This document shows positions 1 to 8,895 of a stretch of DNA of 64,000 nucleotides, one piece after another. A program made the position numbers and the translations under genes. Numbering within the stretch: the stretch's first letter is position 1; the number at the start of each line of letters is the position of its first letter. The notes under the pieces are model-generated. The model searched no databases. It was not told where the DNA came from and saw nothing but the letters and a program-made list of their open reading frames with translations. The stretch lies in contig NZ_JAUSBN010000005.1 of assembly GCF_030651995.1 (NCBI RefSeq), positions 62,001 through 126,000 of the forward strand, in the 5' to 3' direction. The stretch is from Reyranella sp. (GTDB lineage: Bacteria > Pseudomonadota > Alphaproteobacteria > Reyranellales > Reyranellaceae).

Positions 1-1
1 C

Positions 2-877
2 GAGCCCCTGGTTGGCGTGGTCAAGTCGTACCAGGAGATGAAGGGCCTGACCGTCGATGGCGTGATCGGCGCCAAGACAGTGCGCTCGCTCAACACCACG
101 ATCGACGAGCGCATCCAGCAGATCGTCGCCAATCTCGAGCGCCGGCGCTGGCTGCCGGAAGATCTCGGCAGCCGCTTCGTCTACGTGAACACCGGCGACT
201 ATTCGATGATGTTCGTGAACGAGGGCAAGGTCGCCTTCCAGAGCCAGGTCATCGTCGGCACGCCGAAAGACCCGACGCCCGAGATTCAGTCGACCATGCG
301 CGGCTTCCAGACCAACCCCTACTGGACCGTACCGCCGTCGATCGCCGGCGAGGAGTATCTTCCGATGCTGCGGCGTGACCCCAACGCCCTCGCCGGCAAC
401 GGCTTCAAGATCTTCGCGAGCTGGAGCCACGACGAGGAGCTCGATCCCAACACGATCGACTGGAGCTCCATCCATCCCAAGGCATTCCCGTATCGCATCC
501 GGCAGGATTCGGGGGCATCGAACGCGCTGGGCTACATCTTCTTCCCGTTCAACAACAAGTACGGGATCTACATGCACGACACGGCGAGCCGCTGGCTGTT
601 CACCGAGGGCAGCCGCAACTTCAGCCATGGCTGCATTCGCTTGCAGAACCCGCTCGACTTCGTCGAAAAGGTCTTCAACGGCAAGAACGGCTTCAGCAAG
701 GAACGGGTCCTGCAGGTGATCAGGGACGGCCAGCAGGCCCACTACGCCTTCCCCGAGCCGATCACGCTCTACGTGACCTACCGGACCGTCAGCGCCAATC
801 CCGACGGCGTGCCCACCTTCCGCGACGACGTCTACGGCCGCGACCGCAGGGTCGTGCGGGCGATGGCCAAGCCCTGA
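2..877 (+). CDS. L,D-transpeptidase, YcbB/YkuD type (5' end outside window)
   Basis: The reading frame is open from the first bases of the window, so the true start lies upstream. The visible N-terminus (SYQEMKGLTVDGVIGAKTV) is the end of a peptidoglycan-binding helical domain. It is followed by a YkuD catalytic domain with the diagnostic SHGCIRLQNP motif near bases 620-650, whose Cys is the nucleophile. Members of this family make 3-3 cross-links in peptidoglycan or attach proteins to it, and act in the periplasm. The order, binding domain before catalytic domain, is that of the YcbB/LdtD group rather than of short YkuD enzymes. It ends 3 bp from the convergent rarA gene, with no room for a separate terminator. 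Confidence 0.93.
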   Translation, partial: EPLVGVVKSYQEMKGLTVDGVIGAKTVRSLNTTIDERIQQIVANLERRRWLPEDLGSRFVYVNTGDYSMMFVNEGKVAFQSQVIVGTPKDPTPEIQSTMRGFQTNPYWTVPPSIAGEEYLPMLRRDPNALAGNGFKIFASWSHDEELDPNTIDWSSIHPKAFPYRIRQDSGASNALGYIFFPFNNKYGIYMHDTASRWLFTEGSRNFSHGCIRLQNPLDFVEKVFNGKNGFSKERVLQVIRDGQQAHYAFPEPITLYVTYRTVSANPDGVPTFRDDVYGRDRRVVRAMAKP

Positions 878-880
878 GGC

Positions 881-2170
881 TCAACGTTTCTTGTCCCTGA
901 GCTTCTTCCAGTACTCGAGCCGCTTCACGATCTCGCGCTCGAAGCCGCGCTCGACGGGCTGATAGAACTCCTCGCGCGCCATGCCGTCGGGAAAATAGTT
1001 CTGGCCGGAGAAACCGTCGGCGGCATTGTGATCGTACTCGTAGCCCTTGCCGTAGCCGATCTCCTTCATGAGCTTGGTCGGCGCATTCAGGATGTGCATC
1101 GGCGGCGTCAACGAACCGTGTGTCTTGGCGGCGCGCTTGGCGGCACCGAAGGCGACATAGGCGGCGTTCGATTTCGGCGCGGTGCCTAGATAGATCACCG
1201 CCTGCGCGATCGCCAGCTCGCCTTCGGGGGAGCCCAGCCGCTCGTACGTCTCCCACGCCGCCAGGGTCTGGGTCAGCGCCTGCGGATCGGCCATGCCTAT
1301 ATCCTCGACGGCGAAGCGCACCAGGCGGCGGGCGATGTATTTCGGGTCCTCGCCGCCTTCGAGCATGCGCGCGAACCAGTAGAGCGCGGCATCGACGTCG
1401 GACCCGCGCAGCGACTTGTGCAGCGCGCTGATCAGGTTGTAGTGCGCCTCCTGGGCCTTGTCGTAGAGCGGTGCCCGCTTCTGCAGGAGCGTCGCCAGCC
1501 GCGCCGGCGGCACCGGCCCCTTGTCCTTCAGCTGCGCGAGCTGTTCGGCGAGGCCGATCATGTAACGGCCGTCGCCGTCGGCCATGGCGAACAGCGCCTG
1601 CCGGCCCGTCTCGTCGACCGGCAGCTTACGGCCGATCGCCTCCTCGACCCTCGCCAGCAGCGTCGACAGCGCCGCGTCGTCGAGGCGGCGCAGGACCAGC
1701 ACCTGACAACGTGACAGGAGCGCGGCGTTCAGTTCGAAGGACGGATTCTCGGTGGTGGCACCGATCAGCGTGACCGTGCCGTCCTCGACATAGGGCAGGA
1801 AGCCATCCTGCTGGGCACGGTTGAAGCGATGGATCTCGTCGACGAAAAGCAGGGTGCCCTTGCCGTCCTTGCGGCGCTGGCGGGCCGCCTCGAACACGCG
1901 GCGCAGGTCGGCCACGCCGGAGAACACTGCCGACAGCGGCTCGAAATGGAGATCCACGGCCTCGGCGAGCAGCCGGGCGATGGTGGTCTTGCCGCAGCCC
2001 GGCGGGCCCCAGAGGATCAGGGAGCCGAGCTTGCGCGCCTCGAGCATCCGGCCGAGGGGCCCTTCAGGGCCGAGCAGGTGATCCTGGCCCAGGATCTCGC
2101 CCAGCGCCTTGGGGCGCAGCCGTTCGGCGAGCGGCGTCGGGGCGAGCGAGGCGAAGAGTTCAGCCGGCAC
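881..2170 (-). CDS. rarA: Replication-associated recombination protein A (AAA ATPase)
   Basis: This 429-residue protein matches RarA/MgsA in length and motif order: Walker A GPPGCGKT (residues 55-62), Walker B LLFVDEIH (107-114), sensor 1 IGATTEN (136-142) and an arginine finger in LLSRCQ, followed by the C-terminal tetramerisation region (SLRGSDVDAALYWFARML). RarA is a clamp-loader-like ATPase acting at stalled replication forks. The start is a GTG, 20 bp after the stop of the upstream Do-family protease gene, so the two are probably cotranscribed. The protease-rarA order is frequent in Alphaproteobacteria. Confidence 0.96.
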   Translation of the reverse strand: MPAELFASLAPTPLAERLRPKALGEILGQDHLLGPEGPLGRMLEARKLGSLILWGPPGCGKTTIARLLAEAVDLHFEPLSAVFSGVADLRRVFEAARQRRKDGKGTLLFVDEIHRFNRAQQDGFLPYVEDGTVTLIGATTENPSFELNAALLSRCQVLVLRRLDDAALSTLLARVEEAIGRKLPVDETGRQALFAMADGDGRYMIGLAEQLAQLKDKGPVPPARLATLLQKRAPLYDKAQEAHYNLISALHKSLRGSDVDAALYWFARMLEGGEDPKYIARRLVRFAVEDIGMADPQALTQTLAAWETYERLGSPEGELAIAQAVIYLGTAPKSNAAYVAFGAAKRAAKTHGSLTPPMHILNAPTKLMKEIGYGKGYEYDHNAADGFSGQNYFPDGMAREEFYQPVERGFEREIVKRLEYWKKLRDKKR

Positions 2171-2190
2171 GGCCCGACGCTTTCAGGGAT

Positions 2191-3564
2191 TCAGCGGAAC
2201 TGGACGGGAAACACCACGCCGTCCCGGCCGACGCTGATGCTGTTGATGCCGCTGGCGACGCGCTTCTTGAGCTCGGCGACGTTCTTCACCTCCTGGCCGT
2301 TGACCCCCAGGATCATGTCGCCGGGCCGCACGAAGCGACCGGCATAGGCGCCGGGCTTCACTTCGACGATGATGATGCCGGGACGCCATTCGGCCAGGCC
2401 CATCTCCTCGGCGACCGCCGGCGACATGTTGACGACCGAGGCGCCCGACAGGGGTTGCCGGCCCTCGAGCAGCGACAGGTCGCGCGGCGGGTCCTCGGGC
2501 GGCGCCGCGAGCTTCATGTCCACGACCACTTCCTTGCCGCCGCGCATGACCTTGACCGGCACGACGGTACCGACATTGAGCGTCGACAGCCTGAACCGCA
2601 GCGCCGCCTCGTCATCGATCGACTGCTCGCGAATGCCGACGATCACGTCGTTGCGCTTCAGGCCGGCGGCCGCGCCCGGACCGCCGACGAAGACGTCCTT
2701 CACGACCAGGCCCGCCGGCCGCGACAGGCCGAATCCCGCGGCGAGGTCGGGAGTTACGCGCTGCATGCTGACGCCCAGCCATGGCCGCACGATGCGGCCG
2801 CCCGTCGTACCGGTCGAGATCATGCGCTCGACGATGTTGGAGGGCGTGGCGAAGCCGATTCCCACCGAACCGCCGCTCTGAGAGTAGATCGCCGTATTGA
2901 TACCGATCAGCCGGCCGTCGAGCGCAACCAGCGCGCCGCCCGAATTGCCCGGATTGATGGCCGCGTCGGTCTGCAGGAAGAAGTTCGAATCGTTGATGCC
3001 GCCGGCGCTGCGAGCCACCGCCGACACGATGCCGCTGGTCACGGTCTGGTTCAGGCCGAACGGATTGCCGATCGCCAGCACCATGTCGCCCACTTCGATC
3101 GAATCGGAATCGCGCAGCTCGAGGAACGGGAACTTCTCGTCGGAGCCCTCGATGCGCAGCAGGGCCAGGTCGTAGCGTTCGTCCTGGGTGATGAGCTTGG
3201 CCTCGAACTCGCGGCGGTCGGCCAGCACGACACGGATCTCGTCGGCGCCCTTCACAACATGAGCGTTGGTGACGATCAGCCCGTCCGCGCCCACCAGTAC
3301 CCCGGAACCCAGCGAGTTCTGCACCCGCTCGCCGCCCTGCTGGGGCATGCCGGGAAATGGGAACGGGAGACGGCGCTGCACCCGCGCGGTGGTGGTCGTG
3401 TAGATGTTGACCACAGCCGGGGAGACGCGCTTGACCAGCGGGGCGAAGGAATAGGCGAGCTCGCTGCGCGAGTTCGGAAGCCCCTGCGCCATGGCGGCCG
3501 GCGCCACGGAAGTCGCCGCACCGCATCCCACGAGAACCGCCGCCAGAACCAGCCGCCGCATCAT
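2191..3564 (-). CDS. Do/DegP-family periplasmic serine protease
   Basis: A 457-residue trypsin-like protease of the HtrA family that degrades or chaperones misfolded envelope proteins. An N-terminal signal peptide ends near AMAQG (residue 28). The catalytic triad is visible as His102 (VTNAHVV), Asp132 (YDLALL) and Ser208 (GNSGGA). Two PDZ domains follow: PDZ1 from about residue 255 (RPWLGVSMQR) and a weaker PDZ2 from about 370. The frame stays open far upstream, but the ATG at 3564 is chosen because AGGAG lies 8 bp before it and the signal peptide begins there. It is upstream of rarA and divergent from a TctC-type gene; a palindrome at 3623-3640 sits between them. Confidence 0.94.
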   Translation of the reverse strand: MMRRLVLAAVLVGCGAATSVAPAAMAQGLPNSRSELAYSFAPLVKRVSPAVVNIYTTTTARVQRRLPFPFPGMPQQGGERVQNSLGSGVLVGADGLIVTNAHVVKGADEIRVVLADRREFEAKLITQDERYDLALLRIEGSDEKFPFLELRDSDSIEVGDMVLAIGNPFGLNQTVTSGIVSAVARSAGGINDSNFFLQTDAAINPGNSGGALVALDGRLIGINTAIYSQSGGSVGIGFATPSNIVERMISTGTTGGRIVRPWLGVSMQRVTPDLAAGFGLSRPAGLVVKDVFVGGPGAAAGLKRNDVIVGIREQSIDDEAALRFRLSTLNVGTVVPVKVMRGGKEVVVDMKLAAPPEDPPRDLSLLEGRQPLSGASVVNMSPAVAEEMGLAEWRPGIIIVEVKPGAYAGRFVRPGDMILGVNGQEVKNVAELKKRVASGINSISVGRDGVVFPVQFR

Positions 3565-3622
3565 ATAGACATCTCCTTGGTCGGCCCGGATTTGCGGACT
3601 CTCATGCGGCAAATCAAGGGCG

Positions 3623-3640
3623 GATATGCGCTGGCATATC
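3623..3640. promoter_or_regulatory. 18-bp palindrome in divergent intergenic region
   Basis: GATATGC-GCTG-GCATATC is a perfect 7-bp inverted repeat with a 4-bp centre, between the protease gene (minus) and the TctC-type gene (plus). Its size and place suit an operator. No regulator gene is adjacent, so the protein that reads it is unknown. Confidence 0.4.
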
Positions 3641-3700
3641 GATTGCAAGGCCCGGGCACAACACGCCAGCCATTGGCGCGAGAGGAAACCGGAGCGCTTC

Positions 3701-4702
3701 ATGAAACTGACCCGCCGTACCGTCCTGGCCGCATCGGCCGCCACCCTGGGCTCTTCGCTGGCCGCGCCCACCGTCAAGGCGAGCCCCGGCTGGCCGACCA
3801 AGCAGCCGATCAAGCTGATCGCCACCTTCCCGCCCGGCGGCACCGCCGACACGATTTCCCGCATCCTGGCGCCCAAGCTTTCGGTCGCTCTCGGCACCCA
3901 GGTGGTCGTCGAGAACCGGCCCGGGGCCGGCGGCACGATCGGCTCGGACCTGGCCGCCAAGGCCGCGCCGGACGGCTACACGCTCGTGATGTCGCACGCC
4001 TCGCCGCTCGGCATCGCACCGGGCATCTACCCCAAGCTGCCGTACAATGTGATCACCGACTTCACCCATGTGACCCTGATCGGCCACACGCCCAACGTCC
4101 TGATCGTGCCGGGCGATTCGCCCTACAAGACGCTGGCCGACTACATCGCCGCCGCCAAGGCCAAACCCGGCGAAATCGCCTTCGGCAGCTCGGGGATCGG
4201 CTCGAACACCCACCTGATGGGCGAGCTGCTCGGAAGCCTCGCCGGCGTCAAACTGAAGCACGTCCCCTACCGCGGCTCTGCGCCGTCGCTGCAGGACATG
4301 CTGGCGGGCACGATTCCCTCGATGTTCGACCCGATCACAACCAACGTGCCGCACATCAACACCGGCAAGGTCCGCCTGCTGGCGGTCAGCTCGGGCAAGC
4401 GGCTCGACATGTATCCGAACGCGCCAACCTTCGCCGAGCAGGGCTTCCCCAAGCTCACCACCTCGACCTGGGTCGGCATTTCAGGTCCCAAGGGCATGTC
4501 GCCGGACATCGTCGCAAGGCTCTATGACGAATTGCAGAAGGCCTACAAGGCGCCCGAGGTGGTGGAGCGCTTCAAGGAAGTGGTGCTGCTGCCCGGCGAC
4601 AAGCCGATGACCCCGGCCGAATACACGGTCTTCGTCGGCGAGTTCGCCGCCCTGTGGGCCGGCGTCAGCAAGTCGGCGGGGATCGAACTCGAACTGGGGT
4701 GA
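3701..4702 (+). CDS. TctC/Bug-family tripartite tricarboxylate receptor
   Basis: A 333-residue periplasmic solute-binding protein of the Bug family. The N-terminus has a twin-arginine-like signal (KLTRRTVLAASAATLGSS) ending around residue 27. The mature protein carries family hallmarks: PPGGTADTISR near the start, VVENRPGAGGTIGSD and the KHVPYRGSAPSLQDML segment. The ATG at 3701 is preferred over an upstream in-frame start because it begins the signal peptide and is preceded by GGAG. No TctA/TctB permease genes lie nearby, so it is one of the orphan receptors typical of such genomes. Its stop abuts the convergent gene at 4703 with no gap. The ligand cannot be read from sequence; small carboxylates are usual. 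Confidence 0.93.
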   Translation: MKLTRRTVLAASAATLGSSLAAPTVKASPGWPTKQPIKLIATFPPGGTADTISRILAPKLSVALGTQVVVENRPGAGGTIGSDLAAKAAPDGYTLVMSHASPLGIAPGIYPKLPYNVITDFTHVTLIGHTPNVLIVPGDSPYKTLADYIAAAKAKPGEIAFGSSGIGSNTHLMGELLGSLAGVKLKHVPYRGSAPSLQDMLAGTIPSMFDPITTNVPHINTGKVRLLAVSSGKRLDMYPNAPTFAEQGFPKLTTSTWVGISGPKGMSPDIVARLYDELQKAYKAPEVVERFKEVVLLPGDKPMTPAEYTVFVGEFAALWAGVSKSAGIELELG

Positions 4703-5683
4703 TCAGTTCGCCAGCAAGCCTCGGGTTCGCGCGAAAAGACGCGTGAGCCCGAGCAGGGCATCGATGTTCGGCGTGGGCACGCCGGTGCGCCTGCCGAGTT
4801 CGTGTACGACCGTCACGATGGCGTCGAGTTCGATCGGCCTGCCCCGCTCGGCGTCGACCAGCATGGACGTCTTGAAGGCGCCGAGCTCGCGGGTGACGGT
4901 GTGGCGGGCTTCCGGGTCTTGGTCGATGACGCATCCGATCCGGGCGCCGATGGCCGAGGCTTCCAACATCGCGGCGGAACAGAAGCCGCGCACCAGCGGA
5001 TCGTCGAGCACGCGATCGCCGGTGGCGCCCGTGATCGCCGACACCGGGTTCATCGTCATGTTGCCCCAGAGCTTGTACCAGATGTCGTGACGGATCGCGG
5101 GCGACGAGGTGACTTCGAAGCCGGCCGTCGCCAGCAACGCTTCCACGCGCCCGAGGCGCTGCGAGGCGGAGCCGTCCGGCTCCCCGATGATCAGGCCCAT
5201 TCCGCTGCGATGCTGGACGCAGCCGGGCTCGGTAGTGGCCGCGCTGAGATGCACGACACAGCCGATCACGTGGTACAGCGGGATCGCCCTCGAGAGGGCG
5301 CCGCCGGGATCGACGCTCTCCAGCGGCTGTGCGTCCAAGCCCTCGAGCCCTTGCGAGAACCACCAGGGCACGCCGTTCATGGCGGGCAGCACGATCGTAT
5401 CCGGCCTGAGCAGAGGGCCGATCTGTGCCGCGATCGTCGCCAGGGCTGGTGCCTTGACGGCAATGACCACGAGATCCTGCGCGCCGAGGTCCCGCGCGGC
5501 CGACGACGCGCGAGCCTTGCCCGTGACGAGCTTGTCGCCCTGCCTGAGCCGCCAGCCGTTCGCGTTCAACGCCTCGAGCGTCTCGCCGCGCGCCAGAGCG
5601 CTCACGTCGGCCCCCGTATGTGCGGCGAGCCGCGCCCCGATCAAGCCGCCGATCGCGCCCGCGCCAACGATGCAGACCTTCAT
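4703..5683 (-). CDS. Ketopantoate reductase (ApbA/PanE) family oxidoreductase
   Basis: 326 residues with a Rossmann NADP-binding start (VGAGAIGGLIGARL) and the ApbA C-terminal domain, including the conserved WYKLWGNMTMNPVSAITG segment whose Lys is catalytic in ketopantoate reductases. The family reduces 2-dehydropantoate to pantoate for coenzyme A synthesis, but many paralogues act on other 2-oxo acids. No panB or panC neighbour supports the pantothenate role here, so substrate assignment is open. It starts 6 bp after the nrdJ stop and is probably cotranscribed with it. Confidence 0.88.
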   Translation of the reverse strand: MKVCIVGAGAIGGLIGARLAAHTGADVSALARGETLEALNANGWRLRQGDKLVTGKARASSAARDLGAQDLVVIAVKAPALATIAAQIGPLLRPDTIVLPAMNGVPWWFSQGLEGLDAQPLESVDPGGALSRAIPLYHVIGCVVHLSAATTEPGCVQHRSGMGLIIGEPDGSASQRLGRVEALLATAGFEVTSSPAIRHDIWYKLWGNMTMNPVSAITGATGDRVLDDPLVRGFCSAAMLEASAIGARIGCVIDQDPEARHTVTRELGAFKTSMLVDAERGRPIELDAIVTVVHELGRRTGVPTPNIDALLGLTRLFARTRGLLAN

Positions 5684-5689
5684 CTGGCG

Positions 5690-8017
5690 CTAGCCGCAGC
5701 GCGAGTAGCCGCAGTTCAGGCACACGTCGCAGCCCTCCTGGTGGGTGAGGGCTGCGGCGCCACACTGCGGGCACTGTCCCATCGAGGTGGCTGACCCGCC
5801 GCCGGCCGCGGGTTCCGGGGAGCCACCAGCGCCACCCGTGGCGAGGCGCATGCGCTCCTCGATCGCGTCGATCAACCGGGGTGATTCGGTGGGTGCCAGA
5901 AAGCCGATCTCGACCAGGTGGCGCTCGATCACACCGCCGATCGCTGCCAGCAGCGACGGCACGTAGCGGCCGCCCATCCACTGGCCGCCGCGCGGATCGA
6001 ACACGGCCTTGAGCTCCTCGACGACGAAAGAGACGTCGCCGCCGCGGCGGAACACCGCCGAGATCATCCGCGTGAGCGCCACCGTCCAGGCATAATGCTC
6101 CATGTTCTTCGAGTTGATGAAGATCTCGAAGGGGCGACGTCGCCCGTCCTGCATCACGTCGTTGACGGTGATGTAGATGGCATGGTCGCTGCCCGGCCAT
6201 TTGATCTTGTAGGTCCGGCCGGGAAGTTCCTCCGGCCGATCGAGCGGCGGGGCGAGGTAGACGACGTCGCTGTCGCGCGGTGCCACCGCCGCGACCGGCT
6301 TCTCGGCTTCCGCCGGCTTCACCTCCAGCACCGCACCGGTCACGTCGTTGGGACGGTAGGTCGTGCAGCCCTTGCAGTTCTGCGCATAGGCTTCCTCGTA
6401 GACGCCCTTGAAGGCGTCGAAGGAGATGTCGCGGGGCAGGTTGATGGTCTTGGAGATGGAACTGTCGACATAGTCCTGCGCCGCAGCCTGCATCGCCAGA
6501 TGATCGGCGGGCGTGAGCGTCTGGGCATCGACGAAGACGTCGGACGGCGGCGCCTCGTTGCCCCTCATCTCGCGCCAGACCCGGAACGCGTAGTCGTCAA
6601 CACTCTCCTCGCGCTTGGATCCGTCCGGCTGCAGGACATGACGTACGTAGCTGAAGGCGAACACCGGCTCGATGCCGGAGGAGACGTTGTCGGCCAGCAG
6701 CGAGATGGTGCCGGTGGGCGCGATCGAGTTCAGCAGCGCGTTGCGGATGCCGTAGCGGCCGATCGCCGTCCGGGCCTCCTCGGGCAAGGCCTTGATCGTC
6801 TCACCCGCCAGATACTTGCCGCGCTCGTAGAGCGGGAAACTGCCCTTCTCGGCGGCAATGTCAGCCGACGCCATGTAGGAGAGACGCTGCACGGCTCCCA
6901 GCCACTCGCGAGTCAGCCGCACCGCCTCGGGCGAGCCGTAGCGCACGCCGCAGAAGATCAGCGCGTCGGCGAGGCCGGTCACGCCAAGACCGATGCGCCG
7001 TTTGGCCTTGGCCTCCTTCTCCTGCTGCGGCAGCGGAAAGCGCGAGACGTCGATCACATTGTCGAGCATGCGCACGGCGAGCGGCACCAGCCGCTCCAGC
7101 ACCTCGGCGTCGAGAGCGGCCTCCGGCGTGAACGGCGCCTTCACCAGCGCCGCGAGATTGATCGATCCCAGCAGGCAAGCGCCGTACGGAGGAAGTGGCT
7201 GCTCGCCACAGGGGTTCGTTGCCTGGATGGTCTCGCAGTAGCGCAGGTTGTTGCGCCGGTTCACGCGGTCGATGAAGATGACGCCGGGCTCGGCCACGTC
7301 GTAGGTGGCGCGCATGATACGCTCCCACAGCGCTTTGGCCTTCACCGTCCTGAAGGTCCTGCCGCCGAACACCAGCGGCCAGTCGGCCTCCGCCTCGACC
7401 GCCTTCATGAAGGCATCGGTGACCAGCACCGAGACGTTGAACATGCGCAGCCGCTTCGGGTCGCGCTTGGCGTCGATGAAGGCCTCGATGTCGGGATGGT
7501 CGCAGCGCAGGGTCGCCATCATGGCACCGCGCCGCGAGCCCGCGCTCATGATGGTGCGGCACATCGAGTCCCACACATCCATGAACGACAAGGGGCCCGA
7601 CGCGTCGGCGCCGACGCCCACCACGGGAGCGCCCTGCGGGCGAAGGCTCGAGAAATCGTGCCCGATGCCGCCGCCCTGCTGCATGGTGAGGGCCGCCTCG
7701 CGCAGGTTCTCGAAGATGCCCGACATGTCGTCGGGGATCGTGCCCATCACGAAACAGTTGAAGAGCGTGACCGTCCGCCCGGTGCCGGCGCCCGCCATCA
7801 CCCGCCCGGCCGGCAGGAACTTGAAGCCCGACAGAGCCTCGTGGAAACGGCCCGCCCAGAGCTCCGGATCGCGCTCCGGCGCCGCAAGCGCCCGGGCGAC
7901 ACGCCACCAGGTCGCGTCGAGGTCGGCGTCCGGAGTCGCGGCCACGCTGCCACCCGGTGCGCTCTTGAAGCGGTATTTCATGTCCCAGATCCGCTGGGAG
8001 ACGGGAGCCCATTCCAT
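5690..8017 (-). CDS. nrdJ: Adenosylcobalamin-dependent (class II) ribonucleotide reductase
   Basis: 775 residues. Reduces ribonucleotides to deoxyribonucleotides using a thiyl radical made from adenosylcobalamin, so it needs neither oxygen nor an NrdB subunit. Visible landmarks are Cys88 (LFNCF), the N-x-C-x-E radical-site motif NPCGEQ with Cys270, and Cys281 (GACLLGSINL), the likely redox partner of Cys88. The C-terminus carries a TSCPD-like region and a zinc ribbon ending CDVCLNCGYSRCG, a probable relay for re-reduction. The chosen ATG opens with the conserved QRIWDMKYRF segment. No nrdA/nrdB or cobalamin riboswitch is seen nearby. It follows plsC by 44 bp. Confidence 0.96.
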   Translation of the reverse strand: MEWAPVSQRIWDMKYRFKSAPGGSVAATPDADLDATWWRVARALAAPERDPELWAGRFHEALSGFKFLPAGRVMAGAGTGRTVTLFNCFVMGTIPDDMSGIFENLREAALTMQQGGGIGHDFSSLRPQGAPVVGVGADASGPLSFMDVWDSMCRTIMSAGSRRGAMMATLRCDHPDIEAFIDAKRDPKRLRMFNVSVLVTDAFMKAVEAEADWPLVFGGRTFRTVKAKALWERIMRATYDVAEPGVIFIDRVNRRNNLRYCETIQATNPCGEQPLPPYGACLLGSINLAALVKAPFTPEAALDAEVLERLVPLAVRMLDNVIDVSRFPLPQQEKEAKAKRRIGLGVTGLADALIFCGVRYGSPEAVRLTREWLGAVQRLSYMASADIAAEKGSFPLYERGKYLAGETIKALPEEARTAIGRYGIRNALLNSIAPTGTISLLADNVSSGIEPVFAFSYVRHVLQPDGSKREESVDDYAFRVWREMRGNEAPPSDVFVDAQTLTPADHLAMQAAAQDYVDSSISKTINLPRDISFDAFKGVYEEAYAQNCKGCTTYRPNDVTGAVLEVKPAEAEKPVAAVAPRDSDVVYLAPPLDRPEELPGRTYKIKWPGSDHAIYITVNDVMQDGRRRPFEIFINSKNMEHYAWTVALTRMISAVFRRGGDVSFVVEELKAVFDPRGGQWMGGRYVPSLLAAIGGVIERHLVEIGFLAPTESPRLIDAIEERMRLATGGAGGSPEPAAGGGSATSMGQCPQCGAAALTHQEGCDVCLNCGYSRCG

Positions 8018-8061
8018 CTCGAAAACCTAGGCCCAAGGCCCGTCGATATCAACAGATCGTT

Positions 8062-8796
8062 CTATCTTTGTTCGCGCCTGCGGGCTGCAGCAACGAGCCG
8101 GTTCGTTGCCCCCTCGATGCGCTCGCGCAGGGTGGCCATGAACACGTCGCGGCCCAGACCCGGCGGGATCGCCGGCAGGATCTCCACGTCGATGACGCCC
8201 GGCCATTTGATGAACTTGCGGCGCCCCCAGAACAGGCCGGAGTTCAGCGCGACCGGGACGACGGGTACGCCGAGCTGTCGGTAGAGCGCCGCCGTGCCCA
8301 CCTGGTAGGACTTCTCGTCCCCGACGGCGACGCGCGTGCCCTCGGGGAAGATCAGGATCGACCGCCCCTCTTGCAGCGTCGCCTTGGCCTGCTTCACCAG
8401 CCCGCGCAGCGCCTTGGCGCCGTCGCCGCGCTCGACGGCGATGTTACCGGCCCGCGCCATCGCCCAGCCGACGATCGGGATCAGGACCAACTCGCGCTTC
8501 ATCACGGTGGCGGCGCCGGGAAACAGGCGCGAGAAAGCCAGCGTCTCCCATGAGGACTGGTGCTTGCAGGCGAAGATGACCGGGCCCGTCGGCATGTTCT
8601 CCAGCCCGCCGACGCGATGCGTCAGCCGGCAGGTGATCCGCAGCCACCACAGGCAGAAGTCGATCCACACCAGCGACCAGGCGACCACGAAGCGCCGCGG
8701 CATCAGCAGGATCGGCGAACCGGCGATGGCGAGAATCGTGGTGCCGACATACCAGCCGACATTGAAGAAGAACGAGCGCAGCCGGAGGCCAATCAT
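8062..8796 (-). CDS. plsC: 1-acyl-sn-glycerol-3-phosphate acyltransferase
   Basis: 244 residues. Transfers an acyl group to lysophosphatidate to give phosphatidate in membrane lipid synthesis. Two hydrophobic N-terminal segments (about residues 9-32 and 37-56) anchor it to the inner membrane. The catalytic box is HQSSWE (residues 79-84), an H-x4-E version of the usual H-x4-D motif, and the glycerophosphate-binding motif FPEGTR is at 150-155. H-x4-E is common in alphaproteobacterial members. It is the first gene of a plsC-nrdJ-ketopantoate-reductase-like run and is divergent from the zinc-ribbon gene. Confidence 0.94.
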   Translation of the reverse strand: MIGLRLRSFFFNVGWYVGTTILAIAGSPILLMPRRFVVAWSLVWIDFCLWWLRITCRLTHRVGGLENMPTGPVIFACKHQSSWETLAFSRLFPGAATVMKRELVLIPIVGWAMARAGNIAVERGDGAKALRGLVKQAKATLQEGRSILIFPEGTRVAVGDEKSYQVGTAALYRQLGVPVVPVALNSGLFWGRRKFIKWPGVIDVEILPAIPPGLGRDVFMATLRERIEGATNRLVAAARRREQR

Positions 8797-8825
8797 CTCA
8801 AAAGTATTCGCGAGCGAGGTGTTGC

Positions 8826-8854
8826 TTGTATGCCAACTTGTAGTGGCCTAGTGT
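8826..8854 (+). promoter_or_regulatory. Candidate promoter of zinc-ribbon gene
   Basis: TTGTAT and TAGTGT are separated by exactly 17 bp, 41 bp before the ATG at 8896. The same layout (TTG-box, 17 bp, TAGTnT) is seen before nadA, ccr and the dienelactone hydrolase gene. Assignment is by inspection only. Confidence 0.35.
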
Positions 8855-8895
8855 CGCCGCGCAAAGGACATCTGGTGGGGCATACCCCGCTCATC

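Noticed and set aside
2455..4527. A 690-codon plus-strand frame opposite the protease and over the TctC gene
   Set aside because: Composition is Arg/His/Asp-rich without domains and it is fully antisense to a clear protease gene; high GC produces such frames.
7970..8070. Cobalamin riboswitch before nrdJ
   Set aside because: The gap to plsC is 44 bp and shows no conserved B12-box text.
5918..8284. A 788-codon plus-strand frame opposite nrdJ
   Set aside because: Antisense to a complete, motif-rich nrdJ; no motif of its own.
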